DNA of 64,000 nt from Anaerolineaceae bacterium (GTDB taxonomy: Bacteria; Chloroflexota; Anaerolineae; Aggregatilineales; Phototrophicaceae): NCBI GenBank assembly GCA_016124855.1, contig WGMX01000010.1, forward strand, positions 160,756 through 224,755, written 5' to 3'. Position numbers and translations under genes: made by a program. Within the stretch, counting starts at the first letter, position 1, and every line of letters starts with the position of its first letter. This document shows, one piece after another, positions 39,535 to 46,390 of this stretch. The notes under the pieces were generated by a model. It did not search any database and was not told where the DNA came from. It worked only from the letters and a program-made list of their open reading frames with translations.

Positions 39535-40266
39535 TTAGCTCATTTCTTCGGGCAGGAGATGCGCAACGCGGTTCATGTAGCGCGGGATCATTTTGCCGTC
39601 ACGCCGCCAATCAAGGCGGGTGATGCCGGTGTTATACATCGAGAAGTAGATTTCATGGTTAGGCAGCATATTCATCAGGGCTTTGACCAGCGCATCGGCA
39701 AATGCACCGTGAATGACCAGCGCGATACGCTGTTGGCTGTTGGATTGCGATTTGATGACAGCAGCCACCCGAATGGCGCGTGCCATTGCGCCGGCGATGT
39801 CTTCAACACCGCGCGAGAAGTCGTACCAGCCTTCCTCTTTAATGCTGTCCGGCAAGATAAAACCGGGGAACTGCTCTAACATTGCGCTGCGTCCGAGGCC
39901 GGGAAAGCCTTCGATGCCGCGTTCGTCCCTATGATCGAGGTGCAGGCCGCCATGTTCATGTAAATCCGGCCAGACTTCGGCGGGCATATTCAACGCTTTA
40001 CTGATGGGAAGCGCGGTTTGTAAGGTGCGGAGCATGGGGCTGCAATACAAGCGGGTGATGCCGAAGCCCTCCGTAACTTGACGATCCTCGACTTTGCGTT
40101 CGATCCAATGGTCGAAGTTAGGCGCGGTGGCGAGATAATGGGCGACTTTAGCGGCCTGTTGTTGGCCTAATTCAGTCAGCGGAGGATCAGCCTCGCGGTC
40201 TTTGGCATCGTAGATCATTGAAACGTTGTTGGTCGATTGTCCGTGCCGGATGATAAACAGTTCCAT
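39535..40266 (-). CDS. Histidine phosphatase family protein (phosphoglycerate mutase-like)
   Basis: The 243-residue protein starts with the phosphohistidine motif LFIIRHGQSTNN (His8 in RHG). It carries LTELGQQQAAKVAHYL, LYCSPMLRTLQTA (second catalytic region), LHEHGG with the acid residue, and ALVIHGAFADALVKAL with the late catalytic His. The family removes phosphate from small molecules or proteins or moves it between positions of phosphoglycerate; specificity cannot be read. The C-terminus has an extra TRLDWRRDG segment. Start is ATG 40266. Confidence 0.9.
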   Translation of the reverse strand: MELFIIRHGQSTNNVSMIYDAKDREADPPLTELGQQQAAKVAHYLATAPNFDHWIERKVEDRQVTEGFGITRLYCSPMLRTLQTALPISKALNMPAEVWPDLHEHGGLHLDHRDERGIEGFPGLGRSAMLEQFPGFILPDSIKEEGWYDFSRGVEDIAGAMARAIRVAAVIKSQSNSQQRIALVIHGAFADALVKALMNMLPNHEIYFSMYNTGITRLDWRRDGKMIPRYMNRVAHLLPEEMS

Positions 40267-40377
40267 GTGGGGTTGTTGTCCTCAATAGTGGTTTTCAAGT
40301 TTGTCATTCTACTGAGGATTATCGGTTTATGCCCATACCACAACCTAAAATTGGCACTTGGCATTCCGCCAAAACAA

Positions 40378-40500
40378 TCCGCTGAATTGACTGGCGGATG
40401 TGAGGGAGCAAGGCGCTGAATGGACAATTTTGCGACGCGGCTGGCTCGGCTGATGCCGCTGAAATGACACAAGTGCCGCGAATCGCTCCCGTAATGCCAC
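40378..40500. repeat. Dispersed intergenic repeat (GCTGAAATGACA/GCTCGGCT type)
   Basis: Contains several copies of short units such as CGCTGAATTGAC, GCGCTGAATGGACA, GGCTCGGCTGATGCC and CCGCTGAAATGACA. The same units recur at 63541-63665 (GCTCGGCTAAGGCC twice, CGCTGAAATGACA, CGCTGAATTGACA). It carries no gene of its own. Confidence 0.65.
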
Positions 40501-40542
40501 CGCCTGCCATTTGGGATGTCCGTCGCCAAGAGTGCCATACGA

Positions 40543-40626
40543 TTTACCACAAAGGCACAAAGAACACGGAGAAAATACAAAGAAGAGATTTAACACAAAG
40601 ACTCCAAGACTCAGAGGCACAGAGAT
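40543..40626. repeat. CACAAAGA-type intergenic repeat
   Basis: TACCACAAAGGCACAAAGAACACGG and ACACAAAGACTCCAAGACTCAGAGGC belong to a degenerate repeat that recurs inverted at 54106-54131 and 54268-54293 and in weaker form at 63712-63745. Neighbouring sequence 40655-40710 (CGAATGGGTTACC, TTTTGAGGGAG) is also found inverted near 54410-54485. Confidence 0.6.
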
Positions 40627-40810
40627 AGATATAGCATAGCACAAAAGTTCGTCGAATGGGTTACCAAAATGTAACTCTTTCGCGACCAATTTACCAACGG
40701 TTTTGAGGGAGAAATTGGGTGGTCGAGGTTGACGGAGGGTTGGGAATTAGTTTGGTGTAAAATTTAAGTGTGTAACAACTGCGAAAAGTTATCCATTGTG
40801 GCGGTCAATT

Positions 40811-41737
40811 ATGGTCAAAGCAATTTCACTGTACGGAACAGGTGAGTTACGGCAAGCGATTAAACGTACTGACCTAACGCTACTTGAGAGTTTCATTCGG
40901 TTTCTTGAAAATGATCCAATCGAGTTTGGTTCAGGTTATAGCAAAGAGATCGTTTGGCGATACATCAGACGTTACCCGCTGAATGACGAGCAAATTCACC
41001 GTCTTGAGGAAGCGGCTTTCAAATGTTTAGCGCGACCAATGACTCCTGAATTTAAGTTCATGTGCTTAACTATGTCGCATCTTGCTACGGATGCTTTCTG
41101 GAAACGGGTTGAAGGGATATTAGAAGCCGACAATCCTATTGTGCAAATCAACGCTTATTGTTTATTTGCTTACTCGAAGGGGATTTATGCCGGAGAAAAA
41201 CAACGTCTAGAAATGAAAAAGGTTAAATTTCAATTATTTGTAGCCTACTATACCTACCATCACGCTTATTCGGTTGAGGATTTAGTCGCCCTGATACAGG
41301 CTGCTGAAAATTGGCCTGATGGTGAAGTTCGTTATCGACAACCTGTTGAAGTGTATATGCCGATCTTTAATTTTGACAATGATTTGATTGCAACATTCGA
41401 CTTATCGATGAGCAAAAAAGATGTCGTATTCAGAAATTTGGGTGAAATATTATCAACAGGCGTTTTACATCCTGAGACAGTAGATGCATGGGTATATGCG
41501 ATTTTCCTGTTAGGACAATTGGATTATCCTGAAGCTGTTGGCTTATTGATTGATTTCATGAACCAGAAACTCGATTTTATGCCCAATAGCTATTACAAAA
41601 AAATGCCGGCACATATGCTTCAAAGGGTGCTGAATTATTATGGAACACCAGAGGCACTTGAGGCAGTCAAACAACTGGAAAGCATAACTCAGAATCATTG
41701 CTATGCTAGGATAGAAGTAGATCACACAAACAGATGA
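40811..41737 (+). CDS. Uncharacterised helical protein upstream of the tRNA-like unit
   Basis: The 308-residue protein is not recognised. It is soluble, rich in helices with amphipathic spacing, and has a W/Y-rich middle (FWKRVEGILEADNPIVQINA, LFVAYYTYHHAYSVEDLVAL), which gives a HEAT- or ARM-like feel without a clear repeat consensus. No signal peptide, membrane segment or catalytic motif was seen. ATG 40811 is chosen; TTG 40796 would add five residues. Its stop is nine bases before the next start, so the two genes are probably co-transcribed, and they lie just upstream of the permuted tRNA-like RNAs. It also uses more A/T-ending codons than its neighbours, a hint of transfer. Confidence 0.75.
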   Translation: MVKAISLYGTGELRQAIKRTDLTLLESFIRFLENDPIEFGSGYSKEIVWRYIRRYPLNDEQIHRLEEAAFKCLARPMTPEFKFMCLTMSHLATDAFWKRVEGILEADNPIVQINAYCLFAYSKGIYAGEKQRLEMKKVKFQLFVAYYTYHHAYSVEDLVALIQAAENWPDGEVRYRQPVEVYMPIFNFDNDLIATFDLSMSKKDVVFRNLGEILSTGVLHPETVDAWVYAIFLLGQLDYPEAVGLLIDFMNQKLDFMPNSYYKKMPAHMLQRVLNYYGTPEALEAVKQLESITQNHCYARIEVDHTNR

Positions 41738-41746
41738 GGCAACATT

Positions 41747-42478
41747 ATGGCAAAACTGAACCAGATTATTGCGGTTGAAAAAGGCATAAAGAGCGAATCG
41801 CTTCGGGATTTGACGGATGCGCATCAACTCCTCCAGAAACCGGCTTTACTATCCGGTATATCACGCACCTATCGCCCGAAAGATGAAGAAGGCGAACAAC
41901 TGCCACCGGAATCGACCAAAGTACAGGTCAAGGCGCAGGAAGTCATTCGGACGACAGTGGGCGTATTGACCAAGTTGTTCGATGTGACCGCCACTAAAGA
42001 TTGGGCGAACGGTCTCGCTAAAGCCGATGTCACCGTCGATGGCAATGTATTGCTATCACAAGTTCCGGTGAGTTATTTACTGTTCCTCGAAAAGCAGCTT
42101 GCCGATCTGCACACCTTCGTCAAGAAGCTGCCGACATTGGATGCTTCAGAAACATGGACATTCGATACCTCAACCGATAGTTGGGCAACCGAGCCGATGC
42201 AAACCAGTAAGACCAAGAAAATCCCGCGCAACCATGTGAAGGCCGAAGCCACCGAGCATCATCCCGCACAGGTCGAGGTTTATTATGAGGATGTGGTGGT
42301 CGGTTATTGGAGAACAGTCAAGTTCTCCGGTGCGCTGCCTGCTACCCGCGTGAATGAACTCTTGGAACGCGTCGAAAAGTTGCAGCAAGCCGTGAAGTTC
42401 GCCCGCGAAGAAGCCAACAGCATCGAAGTCGCTGACCAGAAAATTGGCGACAAGGTGTTCGGGTATTTGTTTGCGTGA
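41747..42478 (+). CDS. Conserved protein of unknown function, adjacent to tRNA-like RNAs
   Basis: The 243-residue protein looks like a strongly constrained family member (from memory a DUF family shared with actinobacteria; not checked): N-terminus LNQIIAVEKGIKSESLRDLT, the block LLSGISRTYRPKDEEGEQLP, LFDVTATKDWANGLAKADV, a leucine-rich LLFLEKQLADLHTFVKKLP, RNHVKAEATEHHPAQVEVYY, and a C-terminal coiled-coil-like helix NELLERVEKLQQAVKFAREE. It has no signal, membrane segment or familiar catalytic motif. The stop is only three bases before the promoter of the permuted tRNA-like unit, and an unknown gene lies nine bases upstream. A role in binding or handling those RNAs is a guess from position. 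Confidence 0.85.
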   Translation: MAKLNQIIAVEKGIKSESLRDLTDAHQLLQKPALLSGISRTYRPKDEEGEQLPPESTKVQVKAQEVIRTTVGVLTKLFDVTATKDWANGLAKADVTVDGNVLLSQVPVSYLLFLEKQLADLHTFVKKLPTLDASETWTFDTSTDSWATEPMQTSKTKKIPRNHVKAEATEHHPAQVEVYYEDVVVGYWRTVKFSGALPATRVNELLERVEKLQQAVKFAREEANSIEVADQKIGDKVFGYLFA

Positions 42479-42481
42479 TGA

Positions 42482-42509
42482 TTGACGGTACTTAAACCTC
42501 GATTATAAT
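42482..42509 (+). promoter_or_regulatory. Sigma70-type promoter of the tRNA-like RNA unit
   Basis: TTGACG (42482-42487) and a perfect TATAAT (42504-42509) are 16 bases apart. The predicted transcript start is about 42515-42518, upstream of the first tRNA-like half and after the stop of the preceding gene. No open frame of credible coding character follows before the terminator at 42857. Confidence 0.8.
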
Positions 42510-42536
42510 CGGAGATGGAGTGCAAGCTGAAACTCA

Positions 42537-42662
42537 AGCTCTTTATGACGGTTGAAGCGTGAACAGTGTGGGTTCGAATCCTACCTCCGCCACCATTTAA
42601 GACACATGGCGGAGTAGCCCAATTGGCAGAGGCAAGCGCCAATACCACCCGAAATTAAAGCT
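42537..42662 (+). ncRNA. Permuted tRNA-like RNA, unit A (3' half before 5' half)
   Basis: The 3' half comes first: anticodon-stem strand GCGTG (42557-42561), six-base variable region, T stem GTGGG/CCTAC around a canonical TTCGAAT loop (42568-42584), acceptor strand CTCCGCC (42585-42591) and encoded ACCA (42592-42595). After a 12-base connector comes the 5' half: acceptor GGCGGAG (42608-42614), TA, D arm GCCC-AATTGGCAGA-GGC with the usual GG (42617-42633), A, and AGCGC (42635-42639). The acceptor strands pair perfectly over 7 bp; AGCGC/GCGTG gives four pairs with one G-U. Beyond, a 4x4 internal loop and ACC/GGT, TAAA/TTTA and GCT/AGC pairs extend the anticodon arm. A linear tRNA reading is impossible in this order. 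The anticodon cannot be fixed. Confidence 0.75.
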
Positions 42663-42694
42663 ATGGCTCCAGCTTCAGCATTCGCCGTCGAACG

Positions 42695-42832
42695 CCAAAT
42701 CAAATGTTTGGGGTCGTGATATTGTCGGATATGGGCGCACCTCCCATCTGCCCCTCTCACTTACATGGGGCGGTAGTTTAATAGAAAAACACGACAGTCT
42801 AAGGACTGAACCCCTGACTTAAACGCCGTTGG
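42695..42832 (+). ncRNA. Permuted tRNA-like RNA, unit B (3' half before 5' half)
   Basis: The 3' half: TGTCG (42723-42727), GAT, T-arm stem ATGGG/CCCAT with a non-canonical seven-base loop CGCACCT (42731-42747), acceptor strand CTGCCCC (42748-42754), with no CCA. After a 12-base connector, the 5' half: GGGGCGG (42767-42773), TA, D stem GTTT/AAAC with a seven-base loop lacking GG (42776-42790), A, and CGACA (42792-42796). Acceptor pairing is 7/7 with one G-U, D stem 4/4, anticodon stem CGACA/TGTCG 5/5 and T stem 5/5. Further pairs ACCCC/GGGGT (42810-42814 with 42710-42714), AAAC/GTTT and TTGG/CCAA lengthen the anticodon arm. CAGTC/GACTG could form a competing small hairpin. Elbow loops are degenerate, so this unit may not be a working tRNA. 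Confidence 0.65.
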
Positions 42833-42856
42833 TGTGTGCAAATGGGCGGCAACCTT

Positions 42857-42889
42857 AAACCCGGAAGATGGATACTCTTCCGGGTTTTT
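42857..42889 (+). terminator. Strong Rho-independent terminator of the tRNA-like unit
   Basis: AAACCCGGAAGA (42857-42868) pairs perfectly with TCTTCCGGGTTT (42876-42887) around a TGGATAC loop, followed by a T run. It closes the transcript begun at about 42516, giving a primary RNA of about 370 bases. Confidence 0.92.
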
Positions 42890-42936
42890 CCTTTTAGAAA
42901 GGCGTTAACAAATAGTCATATTGTGAGAAATAAATC

Positions 42937-42997
42937 GGACGCGATGTATCGCGTCCCTACAAAAAAGCTATTCGTAGGGACGGCATACATGCCGTCC
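42937..42997. repeat. REP-like GTAGGGAC palindromic repeat pair
   Basis: Two facing copies: GGACGCGATGTATCGCGTCC then CTAC, and GTAGGGACGGCATACATGCC then GTCC. Each is itself a palindrome and they are inverted with respect to each other around a short A-rich spacer. A related element is at 46284-46314. These are short mobile-type intergenic palindromes, seen in many genomes. Confidence 0.7.
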
Positions 42998-43024
42998 GAG
43001 AACTTTGGAATATTCGAGGGCTTC

Positions 43025-43543
43025 TTACGCGTCCCGATGTTCAGCGGGTGGCTTGTCATTCACCTCGTGCATCATTTCGTCGATGGCAACGGTCAGGGCG
43101 ATCATAAGGGCGCTTTGGGGTTCGTCAAAGACTTCCACACCATACGTTTCGCGGATAGTGAACCAGCGCTTAGAAATATGCGCCACCGACTGTCCGCCGC
43201 GTGTGATGGCGTACTCATGGTCGAGCAAATCACCCTGCGCCACCAATTCCTCGCCGCCGGGAATTTCAATATTAAACTTGTCACGCAAAATCGTCAGCCA
43301 TGCCTTCTGCACTTGGGCAATCACCCGCCCTTGATGCTCAACGGTGATGGTTTTGTGCAAATGGAAGGGCTGGCTCTGGATTTTCAGCACTTCGTTATGC
43401 TGCATATCGTACATGATATAGGTTTTACGCAGCGCAACCGTTTTGTTGTCGATCAGGAAAATTTTCTCGTTTCGTTCGTCCATCACCCATGAGTCGTGAC
43501 CGAGCGCAAAAATGATCTGTTGCAGCATGAAACGACGCGACAT
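43025..43543 (-). CDS. LURP-one-related (tubby C-like) protein
   Basis: The 172-residue protein has the features of the LOR/DUF567 family: LQQIIFALGHDSWVMDERNE, KIFLIDNKTVALRKTYIMYD, HNEVLKIQSQPFHLHKTITV, AQVQKAWLTILRDKFNIEIP, then SKRWFTIRETYGVEV. The fold is a 12-stranded barrel around a central helix, related to tubby and scramblases; the role in bacteria is not settled. AAGGAG before ATG 43543 supports the start. It is the last gene of a minus-strand set with an anti-sigma factor and ECF sigma factor, 21 bp after the anti-sigma stop, so it may be co-transcribed with them. Confidence 0.88.
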   Translation of the reverse strand: MSRRFMLQQIIFALGHDSWVMDERNEKIFLIDNKTVALRKTYIMYDMQHNEVLKIQSQPFHLHKTITVEHQGRVIAQVQKAWLTILRDKFNIEIPGGEELVAQGDLLDHEYAITRGGQSVAHISKRWFTIRETYGVEVFDEPQSALMIALTVAIDEMMHEVNDKPPAEHRDA

Positions 43544-43564
43544 GGCGATGCTCCTTGGTTGAGT

Positions 43565-44359
43565 TTAGGTTGAGAGTTTGCCGATGACCACAATCGGGCC
43601 GGTAGGCTGTGGACTTCCATCTGCCGGTTCGTCAGTGATACGCGCCCATGTGAATTCATCAATGGGAGTTTCACTCTTAAAGAGGAAAGCGCCTTTGCCT
43701 TCTTCATCGACAGTGAATGTGCCAACACTGTTACGGGTTTCGCCGCGCGTCAGCCACAGTTGATAGGTTTTACCGACGGCTAACTTGGGGAAACCATGCG
43801 CGTAGAGCAAACCGATTTTGCTCTCGGCGTTCCACATCAAGAAGGCGGAAGTATCGGCGGCTTCTTCGGCAGGAGGCAGGCGTACCCAGCGTAAGCCGCT
43901 GGTGCTGGTGAGTACGAAAGCCGATGTATCCGGTGTTTGTTCAATCTGATTCTGGTTGAGTTCGTTGACGCGCAGCAGCCAATAGCCATTGGTGAGCAGC
44001 AGCACGATGATGGCAGCCGCAGCAACCAACCAAGCAGCAGAAAGCGAACGGCGGCGTGGTGGATTAACGGGTGTTGATGCAGCAGTTTTAGATGTGGGAA
44101 CTGCGATAGGTTCGGCAATCGCCGCCATGAGTTTGCTTTCGAGAGAAAGCGGTGGTTCGATCTGGGCAACGTCGGCGCGCATTTCTTCCTGTATGCGTTG
44201 GAAGTCCGCCAGTTCGGCAGCGGCTTCGGCGCAGTGTTGTAGATTGGCTTCAACAAAGCGCGTTTGTTCCGGATCAGTCAGTCCGAAAGCGTATTCTGGA
44301 ATTAACTCTCGAATGGCATCGCAGCGGTTAGCCGATACGACGGTGATCTTAGAACTCAT
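43565..44359 (-). CDS. Anti-sigma factor (RskA/anti-sigma-K type)
   Basis: The 264-residue protein has an N-terminal anti-sigma region (CDAIRELIPEYAFGLTDPEQ, then RFVEANLQHCAEAAAELADF), a single transmembrane helix (SAAWLVAAAAIIVLLLTNGY, near residues 108-127), and an extracytoplasmic RskA-like domain (TSGLRWVRLP, FLMWNAESKIGLLYAHGFPK, YQLWLTRGETRNSVGTFTVD, FTWARITDEPADGSPQPTGP). This is the usual membrane-bound partner of a SigK-type ECF sigma factor, which here lies directly upstream. By family knowledge it holds the sigma factor until a signal triggers proteolysis. The GYWLL and L-x-V-x motifs follow the family. Confidence 0.9.
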   Translation of the reverse strand: MSSKITVVSANRCDAIRELIPEYAFGLTDPEQTRFVEANLQHCAEAAAELADFQRIQEEMRADVAQIEPPLSLESKLMAAIAEPIAVPTSKTAASTPVNPPRRRSLSAAWLVAAAAIIVLLLTNGYWLLRVNELNQNQIEQTPDTSAFVLTSTSGLRWVRLPPAEEAADTSAFLMWNAESKIGLLYAHGFPKLAVGKTYQLWLTRGETRNSVGTFTVDEEGKGAFLFKSETPIDEFTWARITDEPADGSPQPTGPIVVIGKLST

Positions 44360-44402
44360 ACAGCCCTACTCGAACTCACTTCCTAAAGTATTATACGACC
44401 GT

Positions 44403-44972
44403 TTACCCTGATTTAGATGTTTGATGAACCGACTCTAACCATAATTCACGCAGTTTTTGAATTCCCGTGCGCAAGCGTGTCTTCACCGTGCCTAACGGGA
44501 TGTGCGTCACTTCGGCAATGTCACCATGACTCAGTCCGCGAAAAAAAGCCAGACCGATCAGCGTGGCCTGTTCTTCGGGAAGCTGCTGCACCAACATGCG
44601 TAAGGTCGTCCCATCCCGCCATAACGATTCACTGGCGTAAGCCGGAATTTCCTCCGCCATCTCTTCAATCGAGTCGGGATGAACATCCGGCTGGCGGCGT
44701 TCTTGTCGCAGACGGTCAATAGCCGTGAACTGGGTAATGGTCAGCAGCCAGTTTTTGAGTTTCCCTTTGGCAGGGTCCCACTGGCTTTTACTCTGCCAGA
44801 CTTTGACAAACGCATCCTGCGTCACCTCTTCAGCGAGGGTGGAATTTTGCAGCATATGATAGGCCAGACTGTAAACAGCCTTCCCATATTCTTGATACAA
44901 CGCCCGAAAAGCCTGCTGGTCGCGGGCGGCAATTCGTTTCATGATGTCCAGATCGTCAAATTGAAACTGCAT
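44403..44972 (-). CDS. ECF sigma factor (sigma-70 family, SigK-like)
   Basis: The 189-residue protein has sigma region 2 (DQQAFRALYQEYGKAVYSLA, then AEEVTQDAFVKVWQSKSQWD) and region 4 (LPEEQATLIGLAFFRGLSHG, DIAEVTHIPLGTVKTRLRTG), with no region 1.1 or 3, as in ECF factors. ATG 44972 is preferred over GTG 44987, as GGAG precedes it. It precedes its anti-sigma factor by 43 bp on the same strand and faces, across a short promoter region, a gene for a triple-repeat secreted protein. By family knowledge it directs RNA polymerase to a small regulon that usually includes such neighbours. Confidence 0.93.
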   Translation of the reverse strand: MQFQFDDLDIMKRIAARDQQAFRALYQEYGKAVYSLAYHMLQNSTLAEEVTQDAFVKVWQSKSQWDPAKGKLKNWLLTITQFTAIDRLRQERRQPDVHPDSIEEMAEEIPAYASESLWRDGTTLRMLVQQLPEEQATLIGLAFFRGLSHGDIAEVTHIPLGTVKTRLRTGIQKLRELWLESVHQTSKSG

Positions 44973-45128
44973 GTGTCTACGCTCCACCCCCTCAGTCTAG
45001 CAGTTTCAGCCTCTACCTGTAAAGTGATTTGCAATCCGCCGCAATCCAAAATGCAAAATATGAACGATTAACACAATAGGTGGGTGACAAACAACTCACA
45101 ATCGCATATCCGTTAGGGAGGGTAAAAA

Positions 45129-46205
45129 ATGGTTAAGTCTCGACGTTTCGTTTTGTTTTTACTGGCCGTGTTTTTGATCAGCGTCATTCCGGCGATGGCG
45201 CAGGATTCAGAATATACCGTTACATTGGGTAAGACAGATGCATTGGGTTCATTTTTGGTCGGGCCAAACGGCATGACCCTCTACACCTATCCACCTGACC
45301 CGCTGAACAAGAGCGTTTGTAATGACAAGTGCGCCGAAGCATGGCCGCCCCTGACCGTCGACAGCGCCGATGCCATCAAGGTTGACGAAGCCGTTCCCGG
45401 CACCGTTGGCACCGCTACCCGCGATGACGGCAAACTTCAGGTGACCTACAACGGTCAACCCCTGTACTACTGGTACAAGGATGAAAAACCCGGCGACACC
45501 ACCGGTGACCGCGTCGGTCATATCTGGTGGATTGTCCCGCCGTCAACCGTTGCGGCTCAACATCTGCCCACCGTTGGCAATGTACTGGTTGGCCCGAAGG
45601 GTATGACCCTCTACATGTTCAAGAAAGATACGATGGATGCCAGCACCTGCGTCGATCAATGTGCCACCAATTGGCCTCCACTGACCGTCGAAAGTGCCGA
45701 TGCCATTGTCCCCGGTGTCAACCTTCAGGGCAAGTGGGGTACTTTCACCCGTGCCGATGGGTCGATTCAAGTGACCTACAACGGTTGGCCGCTGTATTAC
45801 TTCGCTAAAGATGCCGCGATTGGTGATGCGACCGGCGAAGGCGTCGGCGAAAATTGGTACACGGTCGCGCCTGAAACGGTTGCAATCGGCAAGACCGATG
45901 CTCTGGGCGAGTTCCTCGTCTCGAATGATGGCGGCACTCTCTACACCTTCAGCAAGGATACGGCTGGTGTCAATAACTGTTCCGGTGACTGCGCCAAGAA
46001 CTGGCCTGTATACACCGTTGGCCCGAATGATAAGTTGGTCGCGGGTGCAGGCATTGAAGGCAAGCTCGGCACGATTAAGCTGGAAAACGGCAGGCTTCAG
46101 GTGACCTACAACGATATGCCGCTGTACTACTTTGCTAAGGACGCAGCCGTCGGTGATACCACCGGTGAAGGCGTGGGCGGTGTGTGGACTGTCGCTAAGA
46201 AGTAA
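45129..46205 (+). CDS. Secreted triple-repeat protein (COG4315-type, YxFxxD motif)
   Basis: The 358-residue protein has a Sec signal (VLFLLAVFLISVIPAMA, cut before QDSEY) and three copies of a repeat of about 105 residues, each with G-x-TLY-x-F/Y, a CxDxCAxxWPPLTV-type pair of cysteines (CNDKCAEAWPPL, CVDQCATNWPPL, CSGDCAKNWPVY) and a closing QVTYNxxPLYYFxKD. This is the predicted secreted repeat family of COG4315. The paired cysteines probably bridge; the function is unproven. GGGAGGGT precedes ATG 45129. It is divergent from the ECF sigma gene, which suggests ECF control. Confidence 0.9.
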   Translation: MVKSRRFVLFLLAVFLISVIPAMAQDSEYTVTLGKTDALGSFLVGPNGMTLYTYPPDPLNKSVCNDKCAEAWPPLTVDSADAIKVDEAVPGTVGTATRDDGKLQVTYNGQPLYYWYKDEKPGDTTGDRVGHIWWIVPPSTVAAQHLPTVGNVLVGPKGMTLYMFKKDTMDASTCVDQCATNWPPLTVESADAIVPGVNLQGKWGTFTRADGSIQVTYNGWPLYYFAKDAAIGDATGEGVGENWYTVAPETVAIGKTDALGEFLVSNDGGTLYTFSKDTAGVNNCSGDCAKNWPVYTVGPNDKLVAGAGIEGKLGTIKLENGRLQVTYNDMPLYYFAKDAAVGDTTGEGVGGVWTVAKK

Positions 46206-46245
46206 AACAGTCGATAGTCGGTAGTCATTCGTCTATAGAAAATGC

Positions 46246-46276
46246 AAAACGGGGTGAGCAGTCACCCCGTTTTGAT
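46246..46276 (+). terminator. Rho-independent terminator after the COG4315-type gene
   Basis: AAAACGGGGTGA (46246-46257) and TCACCCCGTTTT (46262-46273) form a perfect 12-bp stem with a GCAG loop; the T-rich 3' arm completes it. Its symmetry lets it also end transcripts coming from the other strand. Confidence 0.9.
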
Positions 46277-46283
46277 TCTTCTC

Positions 46284-46314
46284 GTAGGGGCGCACGGCTG
46301 TGCGCCCTGCGACC
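46284..46314. repeat. REP-like GTAGGGGCGCAC palindromic repeat
   Basis: GTAGGGGCGCACGGCTGTGC followed by GCCC and TGCGACC forms a palindrome of the same type as that at 42937-42997, placed just after a terminator. Confidence 0.6.
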
Positions 46315-46390
46315 CCACACAAAAAACATTCAATCGAACATATTGCGCGTGAAGCACCACTTTCACGCAGGCATGGCGATTCGTAAGGCT

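Noticed and set aside
40215..40689. Minus-strand frames of 114-121 codons
   Set aside because: They consist of translated intergenic repeats (the FSGISRAS-type peptide also appears from the repeat at 63541-63690).
42557..42639. Reading the region as an ordinary linear tRNA, or as a permuted tmRNA
   Set aside because: The acceptor 3' strand and CCA precede the acceptor 5' strand, so a linear tRNA is impossible. A tmRNA was considered, but the canonical D arm and the absence of a tag reading frame and pseudoknots do not fit.
42836..43492. Plus-strand open frame of 218 codons
   Set aside because: It runs through the terminator and REP-like repeats and is antisense to the LURP-one-like gene, which has a good ribosome binding site and family motifs.
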